This document shows, in pieces, positions 46,181 to 56,520 of a stretch of DNA of 64,000 nt. Under the pieces are notes generated by a model. The model saw only the letters and a list, made by a program, of their open reading frames with translations. It had not been told where the DNA came from and ran no database searches. How positions within the stretch are numbered: the stretch's first letter is position 1; the number at the start of each line of letters is the position of its first letter. Source of the stretch: Ptychodera flava (lineage: Eukaryota > Hemichordata > Enteropneusta > Ptychoderidae); the NCBI RefSeq assembly GCF_041260155.1, contig NC_091947.1, positions 35,288,032-35,352,031 on the forward strand. The letters run 5' to 3'. A program made the position numbers and the translations under genes.

Positions 46181-47773
46181 AGTCCCCACTTATAATAGGA
46201 GTATTAGTCTTGATGGGGCAGGAAAATGTGGTCATTAAGAAGTATCACTGGAGTGTATATGTTGAGATCTATGGGCACATAGGTCTATGTCGTTGTTCCC
46301 AATTTGAAACACATGAGGCATGTCTAAGTTATGGTTCTAAATCGGGAAAAAAGATCAGACCTCTAGCAGTATTGGCCAGCCAAGAAATACATATGCGCAT
46401 TATAAATGAGGTACAAGATGTGACATCTTAAGGTTTAATACCCTATCAAAATTGGAGGGTATAGAACTTGTGGTTACTGAGATATGCATATATATGTATA
46501 ATCAAGGTCAAAGGTCATCGAGGTCACATGACATTTTGAAAAAAAAATTATATTGCTAATTATCCCTATATGCCAAAAAATCAGATCTCTAGCTATATTC
46601 GCTTGCCCAGAATTAGATGTGTACATAATTAATGACGTAAAGCATGTGTTGTCATAAGGTCTCCCATCCTACTAAATACAAAGGACATAGCACTTGTGGT
46701 TACTTATTTATTGACATAAACATATATTTTAGGTAAAAGGTCATCGAGGTCACATGACATTTGGTCAAAAAAATATCTCTCCTATATTTATCCCTATATA
46801 CCAAAAATCAGACATCCAGCTCTATTGGCTTGCTCAGAATGAGATATGTGCATAATTATTGAGGTACAGTATGTGGTGTCATAAGGTGTCCAATCATACC
46901 AAATATGAAGGGTGTAGCACTTGTGGTTACTGAGTTATGGACAAATATGTATATTTGAGGTCAAAGGTCACCGAGGTCACCTGACATTTTGTCAAAAAAA
47001 TTGTATTGCTAAGTTATCCCTATATACCAAAAATCAGACCTCTAGCTCTATTGGCTCGCTCAAAATTAGATATGTGCATAATTAATGAGGTACAATATGT
47101 GGCGTCATAAGGTGTCCTATCATACCTTACATGAAGGGTGTAGCACTTGTGGTTACTGAGTTATAGACAAATATGTATATTTGAGGTCAAAGGTCACCGA
47201 GGTCACGCGACATTTTGTCAAAAAAAATCGTATTGCTAAGTTATCCCTATGTACCAAAAATCAGACCTCTAGCTCTATTGGCTCGCTCAAAATTAGATAT
47301 GCGCATAATAAATGAAGTACAATATGTGGCGTCATAAGGTGTCCCATCATACCATACATGAAGGCTGTAGCACTTGTGGTTACTGAGTTATGGACAAATA
47401 TGTATATTTGAGGTCAAAGGTCACCGAGGTCACGTGACATTTTGTCAAAAAAATTGTTTTGCTAAGTTATCCCTATATACCAAAAATCAGACCTCTAGCT
47501 CTATTGGCTCGCTCAAAATTAGATATGTGCATAATTAATGAGGTACAATATGTGGCGTCATAAGGTGTCCCATCATACCATACATGAAGGGTGTACCACT
47601 TGTGGTTACTGAGTAATGGACAAATATGTATATTTCAGGTCAAAGGTCACTAAGGTCATGTGACATTTTGTCAAAATATCCGAGATATCTGCATGAACGG
47701 ATGGACTCACGGATGGACGAACAGACGGACATGACCCAATCTATAAGCCCACTGGACTTCATCCACGGGGACT
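46181..47773 (-). mobile_element. Hairpin-ended tandem-repeat element (pearl/HINE-like), AGTCCCC family
   Basis: Read on the minus strand it begins AGTCCCCGTGGATGAAGTCC near 47773 (a CCCC/GGGG foldback), then a (GTCC)n tract near 47700-47740, then about six imperfect core repeats of about 226 bp, each with GAGGTCAAAGGTCA on the plus strand, and ends with GTGGGGACT at 46181. It shares its core and ends with the element at 58436-59357. It lies within the duplicated intron region and is absent from the matching place in gene A (near 26045). Confidence 0.65.
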
Positions 47774-48444
47774 AAAAATTGTGTCACTACATCCTTTTTG
47801 CAATATGAGAAACTAAATTTTTATTTTTCGTGGCCTTATACATGGGAGTCTATGGAGATCCGCCTTATACATGGGAGTCTATGGACGTGTAAACTAAAAA
47901 TACGCAAATTTCAACACGATTTGCCCAAATTTGGGAAAGGTCACTCCTATGCACTTCCATACCAAGTTTCAAATCAATCGGACTTGTGGTTTCAGAGAAG
48001 AAGATTTTTTGACCAAAAATGGGAGAAAATTACAAAAAAATTCATGAAAAATAGCAAGTCCAAGATACTGACCCAAGATTTGCACAATCATTTCATGTCA
48101 GCCCAAAGTACTTACATGCTAATTTTTCATGTAATCTGCTCAGTGGTTATTGAGTTTTGTCAATTTTGACTGTTTTTACTTTTTTCACTTAATTTGCATA
48201 TTTTTGGCAATGACAACTTCATTTGAACAAAATCTCATCTACAGCCCATCATCCATGTACACACCAAATATCAAGATGAAATGTACAGCGGTTTTGGAGT
48301 TTTTGATGTTGACGGACAGACATACAGACATACAGACATACAGACATACAGACACACAGACACACAGACATACATACATACAGACATTTCCCTAGCCTAT
48401 AAGAATAGCTTCCATTGCCATATATACATATGGCTATGGGAGCT
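47774..48444 (-). mobile_element. Second hairpin/tetranucleotide element next to the AGTCCCC element
   Basis: On the minus strand it starts with an imperfect hairpin (TAGCTCCCATAGCCATATG ... CATTGGAAGCTA equivalents at 48405-48444), then a (TGTC/TGTA)n tract at about 48310-48385, then AT-rich core sequence containing the GTCTATGG blocks near 47850-47885. The core part near 47795-47840 is shared with 57170-57222. It appears to be a related family with a different terminal hairpin. Confidence 0.5.
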
Positions 48445-49362
48445 AATAAAACCTGTGGTTTAGACCCTCTATAAATAATCAAGACGACTAGTGACGTGTT
48501 GTCGACGAGTAGATATAAATTCAGCTCTAATGATTATGACGATGCTTTTGACAAAATATTACTAAGAAAAGAACATTGAATGGCTAATACCAGCCACTGA
48601 AGTCAATTAGTAAAGTGCAGTATGTTCTGAACAGATGTTATCAAATGCCTTGCTGAAATCATTGTAGATTGAATCAGTTTGCTGTTTCTAATTGAAGCTC
48701 ATTCAGAAATGAAATCCGTGTTAGCCACTACGGTTAGTAGCACTACGATGGTAGACCTGATCAGCTGAGATATTCCGCGTAATATGCCGATAGTGGCTTG
48801 ACAGCAAAGTGTTTCATCAACTTATTAGGAAGTCAAACAATTACCAAAGTTTGATAATGATGTTTTTACAGGGTAAAATCTTGTCCTGCCTTTGTGCTAT
48901 GAAGAATAACGCCGATCGATAGAACAGGGTATGTCAAAATAACACTGAGAATAAATTTCTGTTAGGCATCTTTCCGGGGCCAGGTTTTTCATCAGTTTTA
49001 TTTCAGCACTGTAACAAGACTAAGCATCCAAAGGAGGACTAGCATCACAAAATAATCAACGTCAACAAGTACTATTGTGAAAACAAGGGATTGAGGACTG
49101 TTAAAGTTTGAAATTTATAAACAAAATAAAGTGTATCGTGACTTTTTGGTTAACTTCTCCAAATTGATGAAGTGGTAGTTTAATCAAGACACACAACTGA
49201 TCCAGGCATATGACCTATATGAGAAAAAAAAACAGAATTAGGAAAAGAGTCAGTAACATACTGGTTGCTCGTACCAAGAACGGATAAAACCGTGTTCTCT
49301 ATTTTGTTAGATACGTACATTGCGAGTCTTTGTTAATTTTGTGAGTTTATACCGCAAGTCTA
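48445..49362 (-). other. Duplicated intron sequence of the binding-protein family
   Basis: Paralogous to about 26060-26930 of gene A, including GTGACGTGT-GTCGACGAG and GGCATATGACCTAT. It ends at TTATGC, where gene A continues with GCGGTTTAAG; the continuation here is found at 55953 beyond an inserted block. Confidence 0.65.
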
Positions 49363-50139
49363 CTTATGCTTCCTTTGTTTGAATGATGATAAAACTGAAT
49401 TTGTAACTTTATCTGCATCTTCCAGTAATGCTTCGGATGATAGAATACAGGGGATACGGGTCGGTAACACCCTGATTCCTGCTCAAAGTCAGGCAAAAAG
49501 TCTGGATTCTGGTCTTACGATGTACCCTCATGTCAACAATATCTGCCGCTCAGCTATTTTTCACTTACGACGCATTGCAAATATCTTTCTAGATCAGACA
49601 CGGAACAGTTGATTCATGCTTTTGTGACATCACGCATTGATTCATGTAATTCGCTTCTTTATGGTCTTCCGAAATATTCAATTGATCGCCTTCAACGTAT
49701 CCAGAATGTAGCTGCCAGAATTGTAACTCGCTCAATAGTCACTGAGCATATCACCCCGATTTTGTTTCAGTTGCATTGGCTGCCTGTGTCTCGACGTATT
49801 GTTTTTAAGATTCTTATCTTCACCTATAAATGTATCCATTCACTCGGTCCAACTTATCTTTCTAGCATGGTTAATTTGTACGTCCAACCCGTAATCTAAG
49901 GGATGGACCATTAGACCTTGGGAGGGGGGGTGGTCACAATGAAATTGTGAAAATTTTTTTTTTACTATTGTAAATTTCTGAAATTTTTTTTTCCAATTGA
50001 GATTAGCTGTGCAAATTTTTTTTTCAGAGTAAATTTTCAAATTTATAATTTTTTTTTCGTTCGTCGCTGTCTGAAGATAAAGAGGGCAAACATGTGGTGC
50101 CAAGCACCACAAGCGGCCACGCAAGCGGTCACTGGGAAG

Positions 50140-50650
50140 AGGTCAGGAGAGGGGTGTCCCCCTGCTGCTGTTGGAGCTTTTGAAAAATAGAGATTAAAAT
50201 GGAGTTATTTGGTGGCACTTGGGGAGTATTTTTGCAGGGGGTGGTCAGGAGAGGGTGTCCCCCTGCTGCTGTTGGAGCTTTTGAAAAATAGAGATTAAAA
50301 TGGTGTTATTTGGTGGCACTTGGGGAGTATTTTTGCCAGGGGGAGGTCAGGAGGGGGTGTCCCCCTCCTGCCGTTGGAGCTTTTGAAAAATAGAGATTAA
50401 AATGGTGTTATTTGGTGGCACTTGGGGAGTATTTTTGCCGGGGGAGGTCAGGAGGGTGGTGTCCTCCTCCTGCTGTTGGAGCTTTTGAAAAATAGAGATT
50501 AAAATGGTGTATTTGGTGGCACTTGGGGAGTATTTTTGCGGGGGGTGGTCAGGAGGGGGTGCCCCCCTCCTGCCGTTGGAGCTTTTGAAAAATAGAGATT
50601 AAAATGGTGTTATTTGGTGGCACTTTGGGAGCATTTTTTTCGGATTACAC
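50140..50650. repeat. 102-bp tandem repeat, five copies
   Basis: Each unit contains GAGCTTTTGAAAAATAGAGA and GGTGGCACTTGGGGAGTATT. The copies are spaced about 101-103 bp apart, with starts of the GAGCTTTT block near 50174, 50275, 50376, 50479 and 50579. The array is inside the inverted-repeat element. Confidence 0.85.
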
Positions 50651-51523
50651 ATCTTCCTCTGAAACATGGTCTTCTTGCTCCTCAGTAGCTTCGTATAGTT
50701 TTGAAAATTGACTATTTTGGTTTCCTGGCTTCCCTTTCTACTGCGTTGTGAAATGCCTACATTCACCCCACCAAACATCATGCATATCTCATGATTTACA
50801 ATTGATTTTGACAAGCTGAGAAGCTAAAATAAGCTAAATAATATAGTGAAATTTGCATATTTGTGTTTTTAGAGCAATTGTTGCCCTTTTTTGATCAAAA
50901 CATCTATTTCTCTGTAGCAGCATGTCCAAATTGATTGGATGTGTATAGATGTGTTGAAATTTCAATATTTGTCTTTTTGGCAATTTATGCCATTCATGGT
51001 CAAAAAATCTGTATTCTCTGAAAGGGCTTGTCCAATTTCTTTGAAATTTGCTACACAAAAACGATTAACCATGCAGATTTATTCAGTATTTGCTATCGAG
51101 AAACTTTCAAAGTTCAACCCTTTTATGTGTTTTTGTGTTGGGCATTGTTGGATAGATGGCATTCTACGTAGTGTATTGTTGAATGTTAAAACATGTGTTG
51201 CTGTTGTTATTTGAGGCTTTTTTTTTGAGAAAAAAGAATTGAAAATGCCTTTTTAAAAGCAAAATAATACATAATGACTTGATATGTTGTTTTATCATTA
51301 TTGACGTGTTTCTACTTGTTCATCCATTCTTGCATTCATCATTGTAATAAAATGCTGTGAAAAAAATGAAACTGATGTGGCCTGCATCTGTTTACCTTGA
51401 TCTTAAAGGCAAATACAACTTTCTGTCTTGACAACCATACCATAGTTTCAATGTTTTACCTAGTGTACCTGCTTAGTTTGTACGCAGGAAACAAGTAGAA
51501 AACAGGCTCTATAATTTCATAAT

Positions 51524-52030
51524 TCACGAACTCTACGACGTGTTGAGCGGTCTCAGTCAGAAAAATGTAACAACTTAGCCGGCTATTGAACACTCTTTTT
51601 TTGGGAGTGGAGATTTAGCCGAGTGGTTCTGTCTGTGGCCTCTTAGCTAGGCGACTGATGCCGTATGTTGTGGGTTCGAATCCGATTGAAAACTATCCGT
51701 ATTTTCTGCCCTGGGTTGGTAACACTGCTGGTGGACAGAATTGTCCCCGAGGTTATCGTTCGCCCAGTTAAAGCGATGAAATTCGTTTCTTCGCTTCGAT
51801 AAAGTGTGTATGTGCGATGTATGATAGTGAGCATGCGTGCGTGAGTGCTTCACGAACTCTACAACGTGTTGAGCGGTCTCAGTCAGAAAAATGTAACAAC
51901 TTAGCCGGCTATTGAACCACTCTTTTTTGGGAGTGGAGATTTAGCAGAGTGGTTCTGTCTGTGGCCTCTCAGCTAGGCGCTGATGCCGTATGTTTGGGTT
52001 CGAATCCGATTGAAAACTATGCGTATTTCA
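51524..52030 (+). mobile_element. Tandem pair of tRNA-derived SINE units
   Basis: Two copies of the same unit, the second shorter. Each has an A box like TTAGCCGAGTGG (51615-51626; TTAGCAGAGTGG near 51941) and a B box GGTTCGAATCC (51673-51683; near 51998), spaced as in a tRNA with a long variable arm (Ser/Leu type). The upstream part (GTGTTGAGCGGTCTCAGTCA) is repeated in both, so the pair arose by local duplication. Arm pairing is imperfect, so these are SINE heads rather than functional tRNA genes. Confidence 0.6.
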
Positions 52031-52676
52031 AGTGATCAGAATACAAAAGTCCTGAAAAGATAAGATAATCACAACTTCCAGTATAAGGATACAGTCACTC
52101 TAAATGTATAAATTAAAATTAAAAATGTGCCGGGAGGATGTATTAAAATACAGAAAGTTGCTTACTGTCGGTAAAATCCAAAAAAAATTCAAAATTTAAA
52201 GACTTTTGCAGATTTTTTTTTACGCCTTTGTCTTCTTATTTATTTTTTTTTTATTTTGCAAAATAGTTTGAAGATTTTTTTTTTCCTAACTTTCTGCTCT
52301 GAAAATTTTTTTTTTCTGTTTTTGACCACCCCCCTCCCAAGATCTAATGGTCCGTCCCTAAGGTCCGCTGACCAATTTAAACTGTGTCAAAGCAGGTCAC
52401 GCACAAAGAAATATGGGGACCGTGTCTTCAGTATTGCCGCCCCCTTTTTATGGAACAATCTTCCAATTGAGGTTCGTCGCTCCCCAAGCCTGACAAGTTT
52501 TAAATCAAGTCTTAAAACATTTCTTTTTAATTCTGCTTTTAACTGATCTCATTCATTGTATTTTTTTGTTTTTGTTTTGTTTTTAATTCTTGTAACCTTT
52601 TTAAAATTGATTGTATTTTACCCAGCGTCTCTGATCACACTATTTGTGTGGATTTAGTCGCTTTATAAATGAATAA

Positions 52677-52677
<1 letters not shown>

Positions 52678-52711
<34 letters not shown>
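52678..52711. repeat. (TTA)n tail of the L2 LINE
   Basis: Pure TTA/ATT repeat that directly follows AATGAATAAATTA, the LINE 3' end. Confidence 0.9.
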
Positions 52712-52898
52712 AAGTTTAGGGGCTATAAGTATTATATAGAAATCTAATAATAGTTCATTGAGGCTGTGTGGGAATTCTGATAAAGAGGTGTTGTATATTT
52801 TAATTTTGTCAATAGGGGTGACTTCCCATTGATGTACGTGCAGCGCAGTTTTCTTCCATCAAAAGTCACGACTATGAAAAAGATTTCCAATATAAATT

Positions 52899-52901
<3 letters not shown>

Positions 52902-52945
<44 letters not shown>

Positions 52946-52971
52946 GAAAAAGATTTCCAATATAAATTAAC

Positions 52972-53049
<78 letters not shown>

Positions 53050-53052
53050 AAC

Positions 53053-53139
<87 letters not shown>
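52902..53139. repeat. Compound (TC)n/(TCTG)n microsatellite with duplicated unique segment
   Basis: Three blocks of CT and TCTG repeats separated by copies of a short unique sequence (AAGATTTCCAATATAAATTAA before the first and second blocks, AATTAACTG before the third). The minus-strand frame through it is only an Arg-Glu/Asp-Arg-Gln repeat and is not a gene. Confidence 0.95.
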
Positions 53140-53142
<3 letters not shown>

Positions 53143-53252
53143 GTGAAATTGCTATGCTGCGACCACCGAACGAATATTTCCAATACATTAGGGGTATTAT
53201 TAAAAGTTCATTATATAAATCTAACCAGTGTAGTCTGGCACACAGGTTATCG

Positions 53253-53375
53253 TAACGTTGCTTGGATAGTCATTGGAGGCGGGCGAACGCAGGTCGCCGT
53301 TTACTTAGGTCTTTTTTTTCCAAGTAAACGGTGACCTGCGGCCACCCGCCTCCAACGACTATCCAAGCAACGTTA
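53253..53375. mobile_element. Foldback element
   Basis: TAACGTTGCTTGGATAGTC at the left pairs with GACTATCCAAGCAACGTTA at the right end. The arms are nearly perfect for about 55 bp around a very short loop. It is non-coding and looks like a foldback-type MITE. It sits next to a CpG-rich stretch. Confidence 0.8.
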
Positions 53376-53379
53376 GCCT

Positions 53380-53987
53380 ACCTGCGTTCTGGCAGAGACC
53401 CTGCGATTCGCGTTCTTCTCTGTTGGAACACGCGCGCGCCCTTCAGAGGCGCGACGCGATTCCCAGAGCATGCGCAATTGAGAGTGCGTGCGCGTGACAA
53501 TAGAATGTCTCGTGCTATCGTGTCGTTAGCTTTAAAAATGATGGAATGTCAACAGAAACTGGAATTACTGCAGAGAATACTTTTCAGGATATCACATGTG
53601 AGTGTCTAAGGTACCAAGTAGGACGTTTAGGAAATCCTTTCAGAAACTTCACGCCGCCTGTGGCCAATTTGTGGAGTATAAGCTTATAGGCTTACGTAAC
53701 TGCAGCGTAAACAGTATTTCTACTGTACACACTGCCGGAACATATGCGATGGAAATGTTTGCGTTTCACGTCGTTCAATTATTCAGATGGAAATGCCGCC
53801 CTCTACTCCAAACTTTGAAAAAAAACAGGGTGACAGACTTTGGAATGCTGACTCTTGTATAACAATGACGTAATTTAATGGGAAGACATTTGTATTCGAG
53901 CACGGCTACAGTACAGTTTTTGATTCGAGAACTCTCACCATGTCGGATTCACTGAAACAGTCGGTTGTATGCTCAACAATCCAGAGG
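53380..53987 (+). other. CpG-rich stretch with a candidate first coding exon
   Basis: About 53400-53510 is rich in CG dinucleotides (ACGCGCGCGCCC, GAGGCGCGACGCGAT), unlike its surroundings, as in a promoter. At 53940 an ATG in the context TCACCATGT opens 16 codons (MSDSLKQSVVCSTIQR) that end at a strong donor GGTGAGTC at 53988. No downstream exon was found in the window, so this may be the start of a plus-strand gene or a chance match. Confidence 0.25.
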
Positions 53988-55952
53988 GTGAGTCGAACTT
54001 TTTCCTATGTGTATGTAGAACTTGTGCAAAAATAAGCGAATCCACAGGCCTTTGGCGAATCAATAAATGCGTTTTTCACCAAGCTGAAAGGTGGAAAGAT
54101 TAATTATTTTGTAGCACGTCAGTAGTTTGATATGACTAACGCCATTCACAATAATGCTGGCTATTCCATCGAGCATCGTGCTACAGGTCAAAATCTTATT
54201 CCCCAGGTTGATATACATACGTAGAGATTTTTATAGAAACTATTCTATAGCTATTTACATTTCTTTATTACTTTTTGCGGTTTTGCGGTTTCCTGTTTTT
54301 TGTTAGCCGATTAGCCGGCACACGCCAAAGCGACTAGTCTTTGCGGTTTTCTATAATTTTGAGTTGGCACGCGCCAAAACGATTAGTCTATCGCGCTAGT
54401 ATTTCTGGGCACGTTTAGTCTCACTGTTTACCTCCGGTTGGTTAGCAACCGCAGTTTAATTAACAGCCGATTCTTTATATTTAGGGTAAATTGTTGCAAT
54501 AAGTGTTTCCTACGACGTTCGCACAAATGAGAGCCCTATACTATGTCAAGTAGGGAAGTATTAAACGTGATATCTTGTAATATTCCCCCCTTGTCTTGGC
54601 CTGCTGGGTTTTTAAAAAGTGTTTAAAGGTATACAGGCACCATGTTCAAATTAAGACGTTGCAACCATGGAAAGGGATCTAGCTAGTCATAGAGTTTATG
54701 GGGTCACGCCAGGTCACACTAAAATAATGCACCACTACATGGTCATAATTTTACTATAGTTAAACAATCAGAAATAATTTGTCTTCATTATTCTTCCTGG
54801 AATGAGACAAAGAAATTATAAATTGTCAATCCATAAAATAAATAAGTACCAGTGAATCTTGGGTGCTAAGGGGAATTGGGTTCACAAAATTAATTTGACA
54901 TACTAGTAGAATTAATTTTATCACATAAAATTAATTTGAAGGCATAAACTTAATTCGATGAATGCGAAGTTAGTAATATACTACATAGCACTGATTTGAG
55001 ATGACTGCATGGAACAAAATTAAAAATGCTTGAAAAATTATTTCTGGTCTATGTAAAATTAATTCTAACACACACTAAAATTAACAGAAAACATAATTTT
55101 GACCAGAATGGCCCCAATATACATTATCTTTATTATTATACACCTGCGTCTGCAATCTTTGGAGTTTTCTTCGTACAGTAAATTTCGGTATCAGAGGACG
55201 CAGAGTCCAATAACTTTGCCGCGGAGTACAATAACTTTTGGTGTTATTGGACGCTATTTGACCTTTGACCTCAAAACACCATTACGTCAATGCAGGGAAA
55301 TACTTCTAAACATTGGGTACTTCACAACGTTAGTAGTGGTGAATCAAAAGCCTGTGAATTCGGGTGAAATTATGCTGCCGGCCTACAATTTCTCACACGT
55401 ACACTGCGCTGCGCGGGTTTGAAATTTCGTTCTGTGCGCTTAGCGGACGCGCTTAACGCGTTCTCAGTTTGCTCGCGATCGCTCAGTGCAGTGCGGGACG
55501 GTCATCCCCAAAAAAGCTTTAATTTTGATTTTTTCGAGGTAAAATTGGATTTAAAAAGGTGTATAACAATGAGGTTATTCCCAAAATACCGGGATTTATG
55601 TCCGAGTACATTTTTAATAGAAATAAGGGAAAAAGGAACATTTTCAATGCCAAAATAGTTACCATGGCAACTTGAAACATTAAAATAAGTCTGGTTTTTG
55701 TGTTCCCTGACCCGAATTCCCTCACTAGGTAATTTTCATATCAATCAAAGTAACTTTTCATGGGATATTAGAAAAATTGATATTTTCAACCCCTAAAATG
55801 GTTACCATGGAAACATGAGGCAGTGAAATCGATATCATATTTGGTCTTTTCGACCCAAAATACCCTATTGGTGAAATTTTCACGGAAATTGAACCTATTA
55901 TTATTCGCGTTATTATTTCTATATAATACTTAATTATTATTATTATTATTAT
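53988..55952. other. Non-coding, AT-rich inserted sequence
   Basis: No gene was recognised. It has repeated AAATTAAT-type words (about 54885-55090), two imperfect copies of a segment around GGTTACCATGG (near 55660 and 55800) and a (TTA)n tract at about 55930-55952. With 49363-53987 it forms a block that is missing at the matching place in gene A. Confidence 0.45.
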
Positions 55953-56143
55953 TATGCGGTTTAAGAACATAATTATCTGCGTGAAGCTTGTTGAGCTAAT
56001 CAGATGTTTTACTTTCAAAAAGCGGTAAGGAGTGACATTTGTGCAATTAATAATAATATGTTAAAATAAAAAAAATCATTAAATATTTTCAGTACTAACA
56101 GTTTAAGCAGACAGTCGACTCCTCGATATAGTGTTTGACTTAC
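55953..56143 (-). other. Intron after exon 7 of gene C
   Basis: Paralogous to 26930-27100 of gene A (GCGGTTTAAGAACATAATTA, GAGCTAATCAGATG). It joins the sequence left at 49362, which shows the 6.6-kb insertion between the two. Confidence 0.7.
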
Positions 56144-56468
56144 CATGGTTATCGGCCACCGACTCACATATTCTCCTGTACTGGCCAGTTTCTTTCAATC
56201 GTGCAAATGCTGGATTCCACCAGCTAGCAAGAGTGTTATCTTTACGCATCATCATGGAACCACCGGCCTTCATACAGTTATCAAATTCATCAGACACTTT
56301 CTCGACTTCATTCTGGGTGAACATATTGACATTTATAAATGCTGCATCTACCTACAATGTGGAAAAAAACAACGTCAAAACGGAAGGCACTATCACAGTC
56401 CTTCCCTCTAGTATCGGCCTCCCTCGAGTATCGTTCCTCCCAATCAATGTGATACACACACACACACA

Positions 56469-56520
<52 letters not shown>

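Larger units (their letters stand above)
49901..52357. mobile_element. 2.46-kb inverted-repeat transposon inside the L2 LINE
   Basis: The ends are 35-bp inverted repeats with two mismatches, starting GGATGGACCATTAGACCTTG at 49901 and ending at 52357. CTAAG is duplicated on both sides (49896-49900 and 52358-52362). With one CTAAG removed the LINE frame reads on as NLRSADQF across the join, which confirms the ends. Inside are poly-T-rich subterminal stretches, a 102-bp tandem array, and a pair of tRNA-like SINE units. No transposase was found. The family is unassigned. Confidence 0.8.
49363..52711 (+). mobile_element. L2-type LINE, 5'-truncated and interrupted
   Basis: The reverse-transcriptase end and C-terminal region are present: NDDKTEFVTL near 49379, HAFVTSRIDSCNSLLYGLP at 49612, LHWLPVSRRIVFKILIFTYK near 49770, and after the insertion YGDRVFSIAAPFLWNNLP near 52425. 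The 3' end is a (TTA)n tract at 52678-52711. This protein ending is typical of L2-like elements. A frame change lies near 49600, and an inverted-repeat element (49901-52357) splits the element. The insertion point in the host intron is at TTATGC. Confidence 0.85.

Noticed and set aside
51603-51690. Functional tRNA-Ser or tRNA-Leu gene
   Set aside because: The A and B boxes are present, but the acceptor and other arms pair poorly and the unit is repeated with SINE-like sequence, so a SINE head fits better.
52872-53183. Arg-Glu repeat protein on the minus strand
   Set aside because: It is a translation of (TC)n and (TCTG)n microsatellites.
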